From contig JADJIQ010000001.1 of NCBI GenBank assembly GCA_016707005.1, positions 618,001 to 682,000 on the forward strand: DNA of 64,000 bases, read 5' to 3'. The stretch comes from Ignavibacteria bacterium. Its GTDB lineage: Bacteria; Bacteroidota; Ignavibacteria; Kapaibacteriales; Kapaibacteriaceae. The notes under the pieces are model-generated. The model did not search any database, was not told the origin of the DNA, and saw only the letters and a list, made by a program, of their open reading frames with translations. This document shows positions 35,517-44,747 of this stretch, in pieces. Within the stretch, counting starts at the first letter, position 1; each line of letters begins with the position of its first letter. The position numbers and the translations under genes were made by a program.

Positions 35517-37466
35517 TTACTCCAACCAATACGTCTTCATCATACCCTTGCCTTTTACCTCAATCTCGCCGCGCTCCAAAACCTGAAGAGGTCGCTCGAA
35601 CGAGTCGCCAGAAGAGGTCGCAGGCAAGAGCGTAGCGAATGCCTCAGAGACGTGGATCTTACCTGGCTCTGATGTAGATTCCATCCTACTCGCCACATTC
35701 ACCGTATCGCCCCATACATCATACTGCATGCGGGCGGTGCCGATAACGCCGGCAGTGACTGGACCGCAGTGCATTCCGATCCTGACCTTTATCTCGCCGA
35801 TGTCATTTGTCCACGATGTTTCTCCAAGGGAAGGGGGCATGGTGATCACCAATGTATCGAGCGATGCGATCATTTCGAGTGCGCACGTTGCGGCATCATA
35901 AATGTGTCCTGAGTTCGCTGTTCGCTCTTCGCTGTTCGCTGTTCCGAAGGACACGGCCATATAGCTGTCACCAATTGTCTTGATCTTGACGACGTTGTGT
36001 TTCTCACACACTGCGTCAAGTGTGGTGAATATCTGCTCGAGCAAATGCACTACGTGACCTGACGGAATGCGGTCGCTGATAGATGTGAAGCCCACGATGT
36101 CCAGGAAGATCAGTGCTGCATTCTCATGATGATCATTTACTGTTTCACCGCGCGCTACTCTATCGGCAATGTGCTTTGGAAGTGTTGAGTGCAGCACGGC
36201 CATGTGTTTCTGGTGTTCGCGTTGAACAGCATCGATCTCGCGTTGTTTCTCTTGCATGGCCATCTTGGTTGCGGTTTCCTTGCCGTTGACCTCTTCTGTG
36301 ATGCGTGTGAATTCGTTGTTGTGCTCTACGTATCCGGCAAGATCGTTTTGTTTCAATGCCAGATCGCGCAGAGATTTATGTATGTCGGCCTGCTTTGGAA
36401 CAAGCGTGTGTTCTTGAGCGATCAGCAGTGCCGCTCGAAGAGTTGCTCTTGCTTCATCAAGGGTGCCATGATGCTCCTGAAGCGATGCACGGCTCTGTTC
36501 TTTTTGAACGACGATATGGGGATTATCAATCTGCAAAGTGTCCATGGTTTGCAGCAGAGCTTCAGCTTCGGCGTGCTCCCCTGATCCAATCATTGCCGTT
36601 ATGATGTTGCCGATGACGCCTACCACGTCGCTGCGGTTGCCTAGCTCCTCGTGAATGGCAATTGCGCGGCGGTAGTGCTCGAGCCCCGCGAGGTAGTTGC
36701 CGGTGTTGCTGTGCACATTGCCGATGTTGCCAGTGACGACTGCCACGCCGCTGCGGTCGCCTAGCTCCTCATGCATTGCCAGCGCGCGGTGGTAGTGCTC
36801 GAGCGCCGCAGGGTAGTTGCCGGTGAAGTGGTGCACGTTACCGATGTTGCCGGTGGCGCGCGCCACGTAGCTGAGGTCGCCTAGCTGCTCGTGCATTGCC
36901 AGAGCGCGGTGGAAGTGCTCCAGCGCCGAGGGGTAGATGCCGGTGTGATAGTGCACGCCGCCGATGTTGCCGGTGACAAGTGCCACGTCGCTGCTGTCGC
37001 CTAGCTCCTCGTGCATTGCCAGCGCGCGGTGGTAGTGCTCGAGCGCCGCGGGGTAGTTGCCGGTGCTATAGTGCACGACGCCGATGCCGTTGGTGACACG
37101 TGCCACGCCGCTTCTGTCTCCAAGCTCCTGGTGCATTGCAAGAGCTCGGTGGAGCTGCTCGAGCGCCGCATGGTAGTCGCCGGAGTTCCGGTACACGTTG
37201 CCGATGTTCATGGTAACGCGTGCCACGCCGCTGCGGTTGCCTAGCTCCTCGTGCATTGCCAGGGCGTGGTGGTAGTGCTCCAGCGCCGCGGGGTAGTTGC
37301 TGCCAAGCGCGAAACCCACACCGCGAGCGGTGTGCGCCACTGCCTCGGCTTCTGACGTGGCCAGAGCGTGGAGCTCTTCAGCGCATTCCATCAATGAAGC
37401 GGCATCGCTATTACGCGTGGCATTATTCACAGCGTCTTTGAGTTCTTCGAAAGTGCGGGTGGACAT
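35517..37466 (-). CDS. TPR-containing class III adenylate cyclase
   Basis: About 649 residues from ATG 37466 (MSTRTFEELK, like its paralog at 62906). The N-terminal half has about eight near-identical 40-residue TPR_12 units (YPAALEHYHRALAMHEELGD), visible as a 120-bp DNA period at 36660-37310. After a helical linker comes the cyclase: FLDIVGFTS, KIKTIGDSYMAV (Lys for ATP, metal Asp), YDVWGDTVNVASRM. Between GDSYMAV and the next helix is a GAACAGC-type heptamer insertion (ANSEERTANS). The C-terminal dyad insertion of the other paralogs is absent (LLPATSSGDSFERP). Makes cAMP in the cytosol under presumed protein control. Confidence 0.9.
   Translation of the reverse strand: MSTRTFEELKDAVNNATRNSDAASLMECAEELHALATSEAEAVAHTARGVGFALGSNYPAALEHYHHALAMHEELGNRSGVARVTMNIGNVYRNSGDYHAALEQLHRALAMHQELGDRSGVARVTNGIGVVHYSTGNYPAALEHYHRALAMHEELGDSSDVALVTGNIGGVHYHTGIYPSALEHFHRALAMHEQLGDLSYVARATGNIGNVHHFTGNYPAALEHYHRALAMHEELGDRSGVAVVTGNIGNVHSNTGNYLAGLEHYRRAIAIHEELGNRSDVVGVIGNIITAMIGSGEHAEAEALLQTMDTLQIDNPHIVVQKEQSRASLQEHHGTLDEARATLRAALLIAQEHTLVPKQADIHKSLRDLALKQNDLAGYVEHNNEFTRITEEVNGKETATKMAMQEKQREIDAVQREHQKHMAVLHSTLPKHIADRVARGETVNDHHENAALIFLDIVGFTSISDRIPSGHVVHLLEQIFTTLDAVCEKHNVVKIKTIGDSYMAVSFGTANSEERTANSGHIYDAATCALEMIASLDTLVITMPPSLGETSWTNDIGEIKVRIGMHCGPVTAGVIGTARMQYDVWGDTVNVASRMESTSEPGKIHVSEAFATLLPATSSGDSFERPLQVLERGEIEVKGKGMMKTYWLE
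35907..35945 (-). repeat. In-frame heptamer insertion in a cyclase gene
   Basis: Five GAACAGC/GAAGAGC-type heptamers in sense orientation, encoding TANSEERTANS, in the loop after GDSYMAVSF. Confidence 0.8.
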
Positions 37467-37868
37467 GGGAATAAAGTTACGGAGATACGGATTTTCGGAG
37501 TTACTCGCCACAGGCTTTAGCCCGACGTACGGCGCGCCTCGATCCTCCCTTCGGCCGGACAGACTCCGCTCGGCATGACAGATAAGAAATGACGTTCATT
37601 GTTCCCAACCTCTGTTACGAACCGGCACGCCTTCACTAGCGAAGCGTGAGAGAGGGGGCAGGGGGGTGAGTTCTTGCTGGCGTAGGTTCCTCGTCGCTTC
37701 GCTCCTCGGAATGACGCTACCTCAATCCTATTCCCAATGATAGAAACGCGAGCACCATCAATGATGGTGCTCGCGTTTCTTTGTACAAAGACCAGCGGGG
37801 CCAGCGTCATCCCGAGAAGCGTAGCGACGAGGGACCTAGAGAAGAAAAAAAACTCCGCTCGGCATGAC
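37467..37868. repeat. Repeat-filled spacer: CCGTAAC units, dyad element, palindromic element 2
   Basis: CCGTAAC units upstream of the cyclase (37469-37500), the TTTAGCCCGA motif, an altered GATCCTCCCTTCGGCCGGAC element (37541-37580), a degenerate dyad element (37625-37676) and palindromic element 2 (37686-37832), about 130 bp and nearly identical to 30930-31060. Apparent reading frames here consist of repeats. Confidence 0.8.
37743..37779. terminator. Perfect 17-bp hairpin, terminator-like, copy 2
   Basis: The same GAAACGCGAGCACCATC hairpin with loop AAT as at 30977-31013, between divergently transcribed genes. It therefore cannot terminate either neighbour, arguing that it is part of a repeat element. 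Confidence 0.5.
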
Positions 37869-37869
37869 G

Positions 37870-37919
37870 TACTTTTGTAGGTCATAACGTCATAACAGTC
37901 ATAACGTCATAAGCATAAC
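37870..37919 (+). promoter_or_regulatory. TACTTTTG promoter followed by a GTCATAAC array leader
   Basis: TACTTTTG at 37870-37877 (TAnnTTTG). About four GTCATAAC units fill 37881-37915 and would form the arginase 5' UTR. Confidence 0.5.
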
Positions 37920-37920
37920 C

Positions 37921-38838
37921 ATGCGTCGCTCTCAAACAATTCGTGTTCTTGGTTTCCCGATCGATCTTGGTGCCGACCGCCGTGGGGTTGATATGGGGCC
38001 CTCTGCTCTGCGTATCGCCGATGTGGATCTCAAACTCGAAGAGCTTGGCTATACGGTGGTGGATGAAGGGGATATCCCGATCCGTAACATCGAGGTGCAG
38101 GAACTGCAGGACGCGAAGCTGAAGTATCTGCCGGAAGTGGCGGCGATGAGCTCGGTGCTTTCGTCGCGGGTGAAGGGGATCCTGGATGACGGACATTTCC
38201 CGCTGATCTTCGGCGGCGATCACTCGATGTCGGTTGGCTCTGTTGCGGGTATCGCTGCCCACTGCAAGGAACAGGGCAAGACGCTTGGAGTGATCTGGAT
38301 CGATGCCCACGCGGATATGAATACGGCGGAAACAACACCAAGCGGAAATATCCACGGAATGCCCCTTGCCGTTGCAATGGGATATGGACACCCTTCTCTT
38401 CTTGGGATAGGGGGCGAGTTCACAAAACTGGATCCGCGCAACCTTGCCATTATCGGACTCCGCAGTATCGATGCGGGAGAACGGGAACTGATCAAGGAAT
38501 TGGGCGTGGCGGCGTTTACGATGTTTGATGTGGACCGCCTTGGGATGTATGAGATCGCGTCTCGCGTCCTGGAGGATATGGGACGGAGTGTTGACCACCT
38601 ACACATCTCCTTCGACATGGATGGCGTCGACCCCTCAGTTGCCCCGGGTGTTGGTACTCCGGTGGCAGGGGGCTTAACCATGCGCGAAGCCCACGTCTTT
38701 ATGGAAATGATCTCCCAAGTAGAAGCCTATGCCTCGCTCGAGGTGGCCGAAGTGAATCCGATCCTCGATGATCGTAACAAGACCGCCGAGTTCGCAGCAG
38801 AGATCATTGCCTCGTCGATGGGAAAACGGATCCTCTGA
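37921..38838 (+). CDS. rocF: Arginase
   Basis: Hydrolyses arginine to ornithine and urea with two Mn ions. 305 residues. Ureohydrolase motifs: FGGDHSMSVG, WIDAHADMN, SFDMDGVDPSVAPGVGTPV. The N-terminus GFPIDLGADRRGVDMGPSALR and TTPSGNIHGMPLA favour arginase over agmatinase. Cytosolic. The following membrane-protein gene begins 2 bp after its stop. Confidence 0.92.
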   Translation: MRRSQTIRVLGFPIDLGADRRGVDMGPSALRIADVDLKLEELGYTVVDEGDIPIRNIEVQELQDAKLKYLPEVAAMSSVLSSRVKGILDDGHFPLIFGGDHSMSVGSVAGIAAHCKEQGKTLGVIWIDAHADMNTAETTPSGNIHGMPLAVAMGYGHPSLLGIGGEFTKLDPRNLAIIGLRSIDAGERELIKELGVAAFTMFDVDRLGMYEIASRVLEDMGRSVDHLHISFDMDGVDPSVAPGVGTPVAGGLTMREAHVFMEMISQVEAYASLEVAEVNPILDDRNKTAEFAAEIIASSMGKRIL

Positions 38839-38840
38839 TC

Positions 38841-39671
38841 GTGCGCACCATCATCGTTGTTCTCGTGATGTGTTGCTCTGTGGTAACGTCACTCGCTGCC
38901 GATAGTCTGGTCATTGGTGCTACACGTCCGGCCCATAAAGGCAATCTCAAACCCGTTCGCGCCGAACTCTCGGCAATGTGGACGTTTGGTATTGATGCCG
39001 ACGAGTTCTTCAAGGACTATCAACTGGTCCTGGGCGGCAAGGCCAGCGGCTTCAACGCCCCCATGGGCTTTTCCGCATCACTCTCCACCTACCAACTCGG
39101 CAACGCCAGCATCGGCGTGATGGCAGGGTATTACAAGGCCGTGGTGCGGGAGAATTACGACTATAAACCGCTGATCACCGATACGTCGTTTGCGCCCCCT
39201 CAAAACATCACGCAGGATATTGCGCTCACGTGTATACCGGCGCTGCTGACGATCGACTACTACCCGCATGCCCGACAGTTCACGGGCTTCGTTGGGGCAG
39301 GCATTGGAATGGGCGCTGCCACCTTCCGTTGGACGGAGACCATCACCGAATCGCAGTCCATCGGCGCACGTCTCGGCGGCGAACGCTATAACGAAACACA
39401 CCTCGTCCCGGCCGTCATGCTCCGCGCCGGTGTCTCCCTCGGACTCGATGACGAACTCGGCGCCAATATCCGCGCTGCCATCACCATGGAAGGGGGCTAT
39501 CTGTACATGCCCCTTACCGCCCCTCTCTTTACCAAGACCGCCGACTCATTTGTGGCAGAAACACCTGCGCGGTTGCAGGGAGATTACAAGATCCAGACGG
39601 GTGGACTTCAACTCCGTATAGGATTTGTGCTCTTCATACGTCCACCAGCCAAGGCCGTGGGAAACTCGTGA
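38841..39671 (+). CDS. Outer-membrane beta-barrel-like protein
   Basis: 276 residues from GTG 38841. Signal peptide ending SVVTSLAADS. Alternating strands rich in Gly and aromatics (GFNAPMGFSASLSTYQLG, TGFVGAGIGMGAATFRW, VMLRAGVSLGLDDELG), ending LQLRIGFVLFIRP, are typical of eight- to ten-strand barrels. No recognised family signature. It is likely co-transcribed with arginase because of the 2-bp gap, although a functional link is not evident. Confidence 0.72.
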   Translation: MRTIIVVLVMCCSVVTSLAADSLVIGATRPAHKGNLKPVRAELSAMWTFGIDADEFFKDYQLVLGGKASGFNAPMGFSASLSTYQLGNASIGVMAGYYKAVVRENYDYKPLITDTSFAPPQNITQDIALTCIPALLTIDYYPHARQFTGFVGAGIGMGAATFRWTETITESQSIGARLGGERYNETHLVPAVMLRAGVSLGLDDELGANIRAAITMEGGYLYMPLTAPLFTKTADSFVAETPARLQGDYKIQTGGLQLRIGFVLFIRPPAKAVGNS

Positions 39672-39763
39672 GAATGTTCCTTTGCAAGGAGCAGATTCCT
39701 TCCTACATTTCCCATGGTTAGTTGCCGAAGCACTTCATACATTCATTGACAAAGGAGACGATC

Positions 39764-40051
39764 GTGGATATCCATATCACCACCCGCCATTGCACTCTTA
39801 CCGATACCGAACACCAAGCCGCCGTTGACGCCGCAACACACTTCGAAAAATTCCACAGCTCCATCATCCGCGTCGATGCCATCGTTGATGAAGGCCCCCT
39901 CACCAAAACCTGCGAATTCACCGTCAAGATCAATGGTCAACTCATCGTTGCCAAAGAATCCGCCCCAGACTTCGGCAAGGCCATCCACGACGCCGCACAG
40001 AAGATCCAACGCCAGCTGACGAAGATCCATGATAAGCAGACAAGTCACTAG
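39764..40051 (+). CDS. hpf: Ribosome hibernation promoting factor (short form)
   Basis: 95 residues from GTG 39764, which has AAAGGAG 6 nt upstream. The family N-terminus is VDIHITTRHCTLT; an upstream in-frame ATG at 39722 lacks such support. HPF/YfiA fold: HITTRH, TCEFTVKINGQLIVAKES, DFGKAIHDAAQKIQRQLTK. It binds the 30S decoding site and favours ribosome dimers in stationary phase. The next gene is hprK, a neighbourhood familiar from the ptsN region of other bacteria. Confidence 0.9.
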   Translation: MDIHITTRHCTLTDTEHQAAVDAATHFEKFHSSIIRVDAIVDEGPLTKTCEFTVKINGQLIVAKESAPDFGKAIHDAAQKIQRQLTKIHDKQTSH

Positions 40052-40213
40052 TTACCAGTTACTAGGTACTAGTTACTAGTTACCCCGTAACCCCGTAACC
40101 CTGTAACCCTGTAACCCCGTAACCCCGTAATTGAATGATTGAGTAACTAGTAACTAGTAACCAGTAACCAGTAACTAGTAACTAGTAACCAGTAACCAGT
40201 AACTAGTAACTAA
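40049..40213 (+). repeat. AGTAACT and CCCGTAAC tandem arrays
   Basis: AGTTACT/AGTTACC heptamers (40049-40082), then about six 8-bp CCCGTAAC units (40083-40130), then about eleven AGTAACT/AGTAACC heptamers in the opposite sense (40138-40212). The two heptamer blocks are inverted relative to each other and could form a long imperfect hairpin before hprK. Confidence 0.88.
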
Positions 40214-40218
40214 AAAGA

Positions 40219-41235
40219 ATGCCTTCTCTCCGCGCCTCTCCTCCCATCTTCAAGGAATCCATAACGGTTCGTGAGTTGCTCACGGGTCCGGTGCACTTGC
40301 GTCCGCTTACGGGTGAGGTGGGGCTGGATAATTCCATTACGGACAAGAGTTTGCACAGGCCGCAATTGGCGCTGGCTGGGTATACGGAGTTCTTTACCTA
40401 CTACCGCGTGCAGCTCTTTGGCAACACGGAGTTCTATTACCTGAAGTCGCTGTCGCCGGAGCGTCGGGCAGAGGCGTTTGCGCGCATCTGTTCGTTCAAT
40501 GTGCCGGTGATCGTCTGCGCTAACGACCATGTGCTGGATGATGACCTTGTGCATCTGGCAGAGGCAAAGGGCATTGCGGTGTTTGCAACGCCGTTCGATA
40601 CAACAAAGACGATCTATCTGCTGAGTGAATACCTGGACGATCAGTTCACGGCCCAACTCTCGGTGCATGGATCGTTTGTTGATGTCTACGGCGTGGGTAT
40701 GCTCTTTACGGGATCGAGCGGTATTGGCAAGAGTGAGATCGCTCTGGACCTTGTGGAAAGGGGCCACCGACTCGTAGCTGATGATATCGTGGTCCTCACC
40801 AAGAAACGCGAAAGTATCCTCATGGGTACGGGCACGTCCTTGGTAAAACACTTCATGGAGATCCGCGGTCTGGGTGTGATCGATGTGCGCGAGATGTTCG
40901 GCATCCGCTCTATTCGTTTCCAGAAACGATGTGAACTCATCGTTGAACTTGAGGTGTACGACGAAAAACGTGAATACAATCGCACGGGCCTTGATGAGTC
41001 CACGCTGGACCTCCTGGGCGTGCAAATGCCGTCGGTCAAACTCCCGATCTTCCCGGGAAAGAACGTCACGGTGATCTCCGAAACCATTGCTCTTAACTAT
41101 CTCCTGCGCACCTATGGCTACAATGCCTCCAAGGTCTTCTCAGACCGACTCCAAGAAGAGATCGCTCGACGCCGTAATACAAAAGGCAGCATCGATCAAA
41201 GGACGGTTACGTATTTCCAGTCTGATGACGAGTAG
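40219..41235 (+). CDS. hprK: HPr kinase/phosphorylase
   Basis: 338 residues. Phosphorylates HPr on a regulatory Ser with ATP or PPi and reverses it. The N-terminal DRTGG-like domain is followed by catalytic VHGSFVDVYG (His), the P-loop GSSGIGKSE, VADDIV, and the HprK signature MEIRGLGVIDVREMFG. Common in Bacteroidota that lack sugar-PTS enzymes, where the target may be a nitrogen-PTS-type HPr. It overlaps the next gene by 11 bp. Confidence 0.93.
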   Translation: MPSLRASPPIFKESITVRELLTGPVHLRPLTGEVGLDNSITDKSLHRPQLALAGYTEFFTYYRVQLFGNTEFYYLKSLSPERRAEAFARICSFNVPVIVCANDHVLDDDLVHLAEAKGIAVFATPFDTTKTIYLLSEYLDDQFTAQLSVHGSFVDVYGVGMLFTGSSGIGKSEIALDLVERGHRLVADDIVVLTKKRESILMGTGTSLVKHFMEIRGLGVIDVREMFGIRSIRFQKRCELIVELEVYDEKREYNRTGLDESTLDLLGVQMPSVKLPIFPGKNVTVISETIALNYLLRTYGYNASKVFSDRLQEEIARRRNTKGSIDQRTVTYFQSDDE

Positions 41236-42988
41236 TATCGCAGTACTCTTAATGGTTCCTGCGCTCTTCTTGATGTCATGTGGGGGTGATGAGCAGGGTG
41301 GTAGTGGGGGAGCTGCGGGTGACGCAGTTGTTGGCGAGTGGGTGGTGATCCACGAGCTTTCTGATCCGGAGGGATTGAATCCGATGATCACGAATGATGC
41401 ATCGGCGAGTGCGGTGTTTGAGCGGGTGTATGAGAAGATGTTGGCGCAGGACTTTGTCACAACGGACTTGTATCCGGTGCTGGCGGAGGCACGTCCAACC
41501 ATCAGTGATGATCATCTGACGTATACCTTCAAACTGCGTGACGGGATAACGTTCAGTGATGGGAAGCCCCTTACCGCAAAAGATGTGGTGTTCTCGTATA
41601 AGGTGGTGAAGAACCCGCTGATCACGGACGGAGCGGCGCTAAGGAATTATTATGAGTCGGTGAAGGATGTGGTGTCACCCGATGATAAAACGGTGGTGAT
41701 CACGATGTCGCAACCGTATTTCCTGGCAGAATATTTCCTGGGCGGACTCTGGATCGTTCCAAAACACATCTTCGATCCAAAGGGGCTTACCGACCGCTAT
41801 ACGTTTGATGAAGCCAACTCGATGGAGAAGGCGCAGGCCAATGCGGCGCTGAAGGACTTTGCTACGTGGTATAACACAGCAGAAGTGAAGCGCGATACAA
41901 AGCTCAACGTTGGTTCCGGACCATACATCTTTGACGAATGGAAGACAGGGGAATCCGTCACACTACGTCGGAATCCAAAACACTGGGCGGCCGGCAAGGA
42001 CAAGTGGAACCCGGCCTACGTGGAGAAGCTGATCTACAAGGTGGTAAACGACAGAAACTCGGCCGTGGTGGCGCTGAAGAACGGCGAGCTCGACTTCATG
42101 GAATACGTACCGGCATCGAAGTTCGCAGAAGAGATCGATACCGTGGCCACTCCGTTCTTGCGCAAATACGCCTTCCCAACACAGGCCTATTCCTACATCG
42201 GCTTCAATACAGAACGTGCTGTGCTCTCCGATCCAAAGGTTCGCAAGGCCATGGCGTATTGTCTGGACCGCGATGCCCTTATCAAACAGGTTGTACGGGG
42301 CTTGGCAGTAAAGGTGAACTCACCGATCTATCAACAGCGTCCGGAGTATGATGCCTCGGTGCCGAACATCGACTACAACCCCAACACCGCAAAACAACTC
42401 CTGGCAGAAGCAGGGTGGGCAGATACGGATGGTGACGGAGTGTTGGATAAGGTCCTGGGTGGACGCAGGACGCCCCTCCATGTGAGTTTCCTGATCAACG
42501 CCGGCAATGAGATGCGCGAGGCCATTGCCATCACCATGTCCGAAGAGCTCCGCAAGATCGGCGTCAAGATGGACATCCGGAAGCTCGAGTGGAGCGTCTT
42601 CCTAGAGAACCTCCGCACGCGCAATTTTGAAATGTACATCGGCGGGTGGGTGAACGACCCAATCCCGAGCGACCCGTATCAGATCTGGCACTCGTCGCAG
42701 ATCGGGAATAAGGGCAGTAACTATGTGGGGTTCCGGAACAAGCGGGCCGACCAGTTGCTCGACCTCAACCGCACCGAGTTTGACGAAACCAAGAGGATCG
42801 CCTACATGAAGGAATTCCAGCAGATCGTTGCTACGGAACAGCCTTACATCTTCTTGTGGAGTCCACTCTACCCAAGCGTCTACAACACCCGTCTCCAAAA
42901 CGTCAACTACTCCGCTGTGCGGCCCGGCTACAATCCAACCCAATGGTGGGTGCCCAAGGCCCAATGGAAATACGCACCGGTCCAATAG
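41225..42988 (+). CDS. Peptide-type ABC transporter substrate-binding lipoprotein
   Basis: 587 residues from ATG 41225, overlapping the hprK end. Lipoprotein signal MVPALFLMSC with the lipobox Cys followed by Gly and acidic residues. SBP_bac_5 family (DppA/OppA-like): LTYTFKLRDGITFSDGKPLT, ADKL-like VRKAMAYCLDRDALI, NYVGFRNKRADQLLD. Captures oligopeptides or similar solutes outside the inner membrane. No permease or ATPase genes accompany it. Longer in-frame starts lie inside hprK and would hide the lipobox. Confidence 0.9.
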   Translation: MTSSIAVLLMVPALFLMSCGGDEQGGSGGAAGDAVVGEWVVIHELSDPEGLNPMITNDASASAVFERVYEKMLAQDFVTTDLYPVLAEARPTISDDHLTYTFKLRDGITFSDGKPLTAKDVVFSYKVVKNPLITDGAALRNYYESVKDVVSPDDKTVVITMSQPYFLAEYFLGGLWIVPKHIFDPKGLTDRYTFDEANSMEKAQANAALKDFATWYNTAEVKRDTKLNVGSGPYIFDEWKTGESVTLRRNPKHWAAGKDKWNPAYVEKLIYKVVNDRNSAVVALKNGELDFMEYVPASKFAEEIDTVATPFLRKYAFPTQAYSYIGFNTERAVLSDPKVRKAMAYCLDRDALIKQVVRGLAVKVNSPIYQQRPEYDASVPNIDYNPNTAKQLLAEAGWADTDGDGVLDKVLGGRRTPLHVSFLINAGNEMREAIAITMSEELRKIGVKMDIRKLEWSVFLENLRTRNFEMYIGGWVNDPIPSDPYQIWHSSQIGNKGSNYVGFRNKRADQLLDLNRTEFDETKRIAYMKEFQQIVATEQPYIFLWSPLYPSVYNTRLQNVNYSAVRPGYNPTQWWVPKAQWKYAPVQ

Positions 42989-42997
42989 TCCAACCTC

Positions 42998-43651
42998 ATG
43001 CCCCTAAAACGACACGAGCTCCGGGAGATCATCGGCGGGGGTGAGTCATCCACCGTTGAGTTCAAGCGCAAGTTCACCACCACGGAGAAGATCGCGCGGG
43101 AGATCATTGCCTTTGCCAATACGGTAGGGGGCTATCTGTTACTTGGGGTGGACGATGACGGCACCGTTGTGGGTGTGCGCAGTGAGAAGGAGCAGGTGGG
43201 GCAGGTAGAGGTAGCCACCTTTGCCATTGTTCCGCCGTTGCAGGTGGATGTTGAGATCATCGAGATCGACTTCAAGGACGTGGTTGTGATCCGCGTTCCC
43301 AACAGTGACGCCAAGCCACACAGGTACATCTCCGACGACCCAAACGAACGTCCCCACGAGCGTAAGGCCTATATCCGTCAAGGAGAAAACTCCGTCACCG
43401 CAAGTAAGGAAATGACCAAGATCCTTGCCGGGCAGAGTCCGGCAGCGGCGCCCATCACCATCAGCATTGGCGACCGAGAACGTCGCCTCTTCACCTACCT
43501 CGAACGTCACGGCAAGGCCAGCATCCCCGACTTCGCCCGCCTGGTCAACATCTCCAAACGCCGTGCCGCCCAGATCATGGTCAAGCTCGTCCGCGCCGGC
43601 GTGGTCCACATCCATGCGGATGGATCGGGGGATTACTATACGTTAGTCTGA
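42998..43651 (+). CDS. AlbA_2 (Schlafen-like) domain protein with C-terminal winged helix
   Basis: 217 residues. N-terminal AlbA_2 domain (PF04326 type): ESSTVEFKRKFTTTEKIARE, IIAFANTVGGYLLLGVDDDG, then RIPNSD-like VIRVPNSDAKPH. The C-terminal part (IPDFARLVNISKRRAAQIM) is a winged-helix-like DNA-binding segment. Such proteins are putative regulators; biochemical role uncertain. It follows the binding protein by 9 bp, so probably the same transcript. Confidence 0.85.
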   Translation: MPLKRHELREIIGGGESSTVEFKRKFTTTEKIAREIIAFANTVGGYLLLGVDDDGTVVGVRSEKEQVGQVEVATFAIVPPLQVDVEIIEIDFKDVVVIRVPNSDAKPHRYISDDPNERPHERKAYIRQGENSVTASKEMTKILAGQSPAAAPITISIGDRERRLFTYLERHGKASIPDFARLVNISKRRAAQIMVKLVRAGVVHIHADGSGDYYTLV

Positions 43652-43662
43652 ATAGCGTCCGT

Positions 43663-44465
43663 CATGCCGAGCGTAGTCGAGGCACAAGGCGACAGGGCGA
43701 AGAGGCGAAGAGGCACGTCCGTCATGCCGAGCGTAGCCGAGGCACGTCTTAACGTCAAGAACTCTCCCCCCGTCCCCCTCCCTCACGCTTCGCTAGGGAG
43801 GGGGTGCCGTTTCCTGTTAGCAGTCAGTGGTCACTACACAGCGAATAGCGAATAGCGAATAGCGAATAGCGAACAGCGAATAGCGAATAGCGAATAGCGA
43901 ATAGCGAATAGCGACCGTCATGCCGAGCGGAGTCGAGGCACGTCTTGACGTCAAGAACTCACCCCCCGTCCCCCTCCCTCACGCTTCGCTAGGGAGGGGG
44001 TGCCGTTTCCTGTTAGCAGTCAGTGGTCACTGAACAGCGAACAGCGAACAGCGAACAGCGAATAGCGAATAGCGAATAGCGAATAGCGAATAGCGAATAG
44101 CGAATAGCGAATAGCGAACGTCATGCCGAGCGGAGCCGAGGCACGTCTTGACGTCAAGAACTCTCCCCCCATCCCACTCCCTCACGCTTCGCTAGGGAGG
44201 GGGTGCCGGTTCCTGTTAGCAGTCAGTGGTCACTGCACAACGAACAGCGAATAGCGAATAGCGAACAGCGAATAGCGAATAGCGAACGGCGAATAGCGAA
44301 TAGCGAATAGCGAATAGCGAATAGCGACCGTCATGCCGAGCGGAGTCGAGGCACGTCTTGACGTCAAGAACTCGCCCCCCATCCCACTCCCTCACGCTCC
44401 GCTAGGGAGGGGGTGCCGGTTCCTGTTAGCAGTCAGTGGTCACTACACAGCGAACCGCGAACAAA
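43663..44465 (+). repeat. Higher-order tandem repeat, about four units of about 205 bp
   Basis: Each unit has the same order: CATGCCGAGCGGAGTCGAGG element, GTCTTGACGTCAAGAACTC, dyad CCCCCTCCCT-N11-AGGGAGGGGG, CCTGTTAGCAGTCAGTGGTC, and a GAATAGC heptamer array of about ten copies. Units begin near 43718, 43917, 44119 and 44330; the last array is cut short (about 44449-44465). A short GGCGAAGA array lies at 43688-43712. No gene is seen. Confidence 0.9.
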
Positions 44466-44577
44466 AGAGCCCCGAAGGGGCGAAATAACCCTAGCCCATG
44501 ACGACGTCATGGGAGTAGAGCGCCCCCCGTGCCAGGCCGGCGCGATCGCTCTGCTCATTGAACCCACCCCGCGTGAC

Positions 44578-44747
44578 CTAGCGTCGCGCAGCCGCTTCCT
44601 CCGCCTCTAGCTTGCGCATGTACGCCTCTAGCATCACATCGTACGGTATGAGCTCATTGACCTCCGCCGGCATCGGAATGGCCGCGGCCTCGCGGATCGC
44701 AGAGAGGTAGGGTGAAAGTGCTGCTTTGAGACCTGGGAGGTTACCTC
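44578..44747 (-). pseudogene. Possible C-terminal gene remnant
   Basis: An open frame without a start, reading RGNLPGLKAAL, IREAAAIPMPAEV, YDVMLEAYMRKLEAEEAAARR, stop at 44578. GC-rich and gene-like in composition, ending where the AT-rich island begins. It may be the tail of a gene truncated by insertion of the island. Family not recognised. Upstream (44466-44577) holds GCCCCGAAGGGGC and a CCCATGAC/GTCATGGG palindrome near 44496. Confidence 0.3.

Noticed and set aside
37517..37885. 122-codon minus-strand frame upstream of arginase
   Set aside because: Consists of palindromic and dyad repeats; the same peptide appears at the duplicate near 30.9 kb.
43839..44465. CRISPR array
   Set aside because: Heptamers are contiguous with no unique spacers, and no cas genes lie nearby; this is a tandem repeat.
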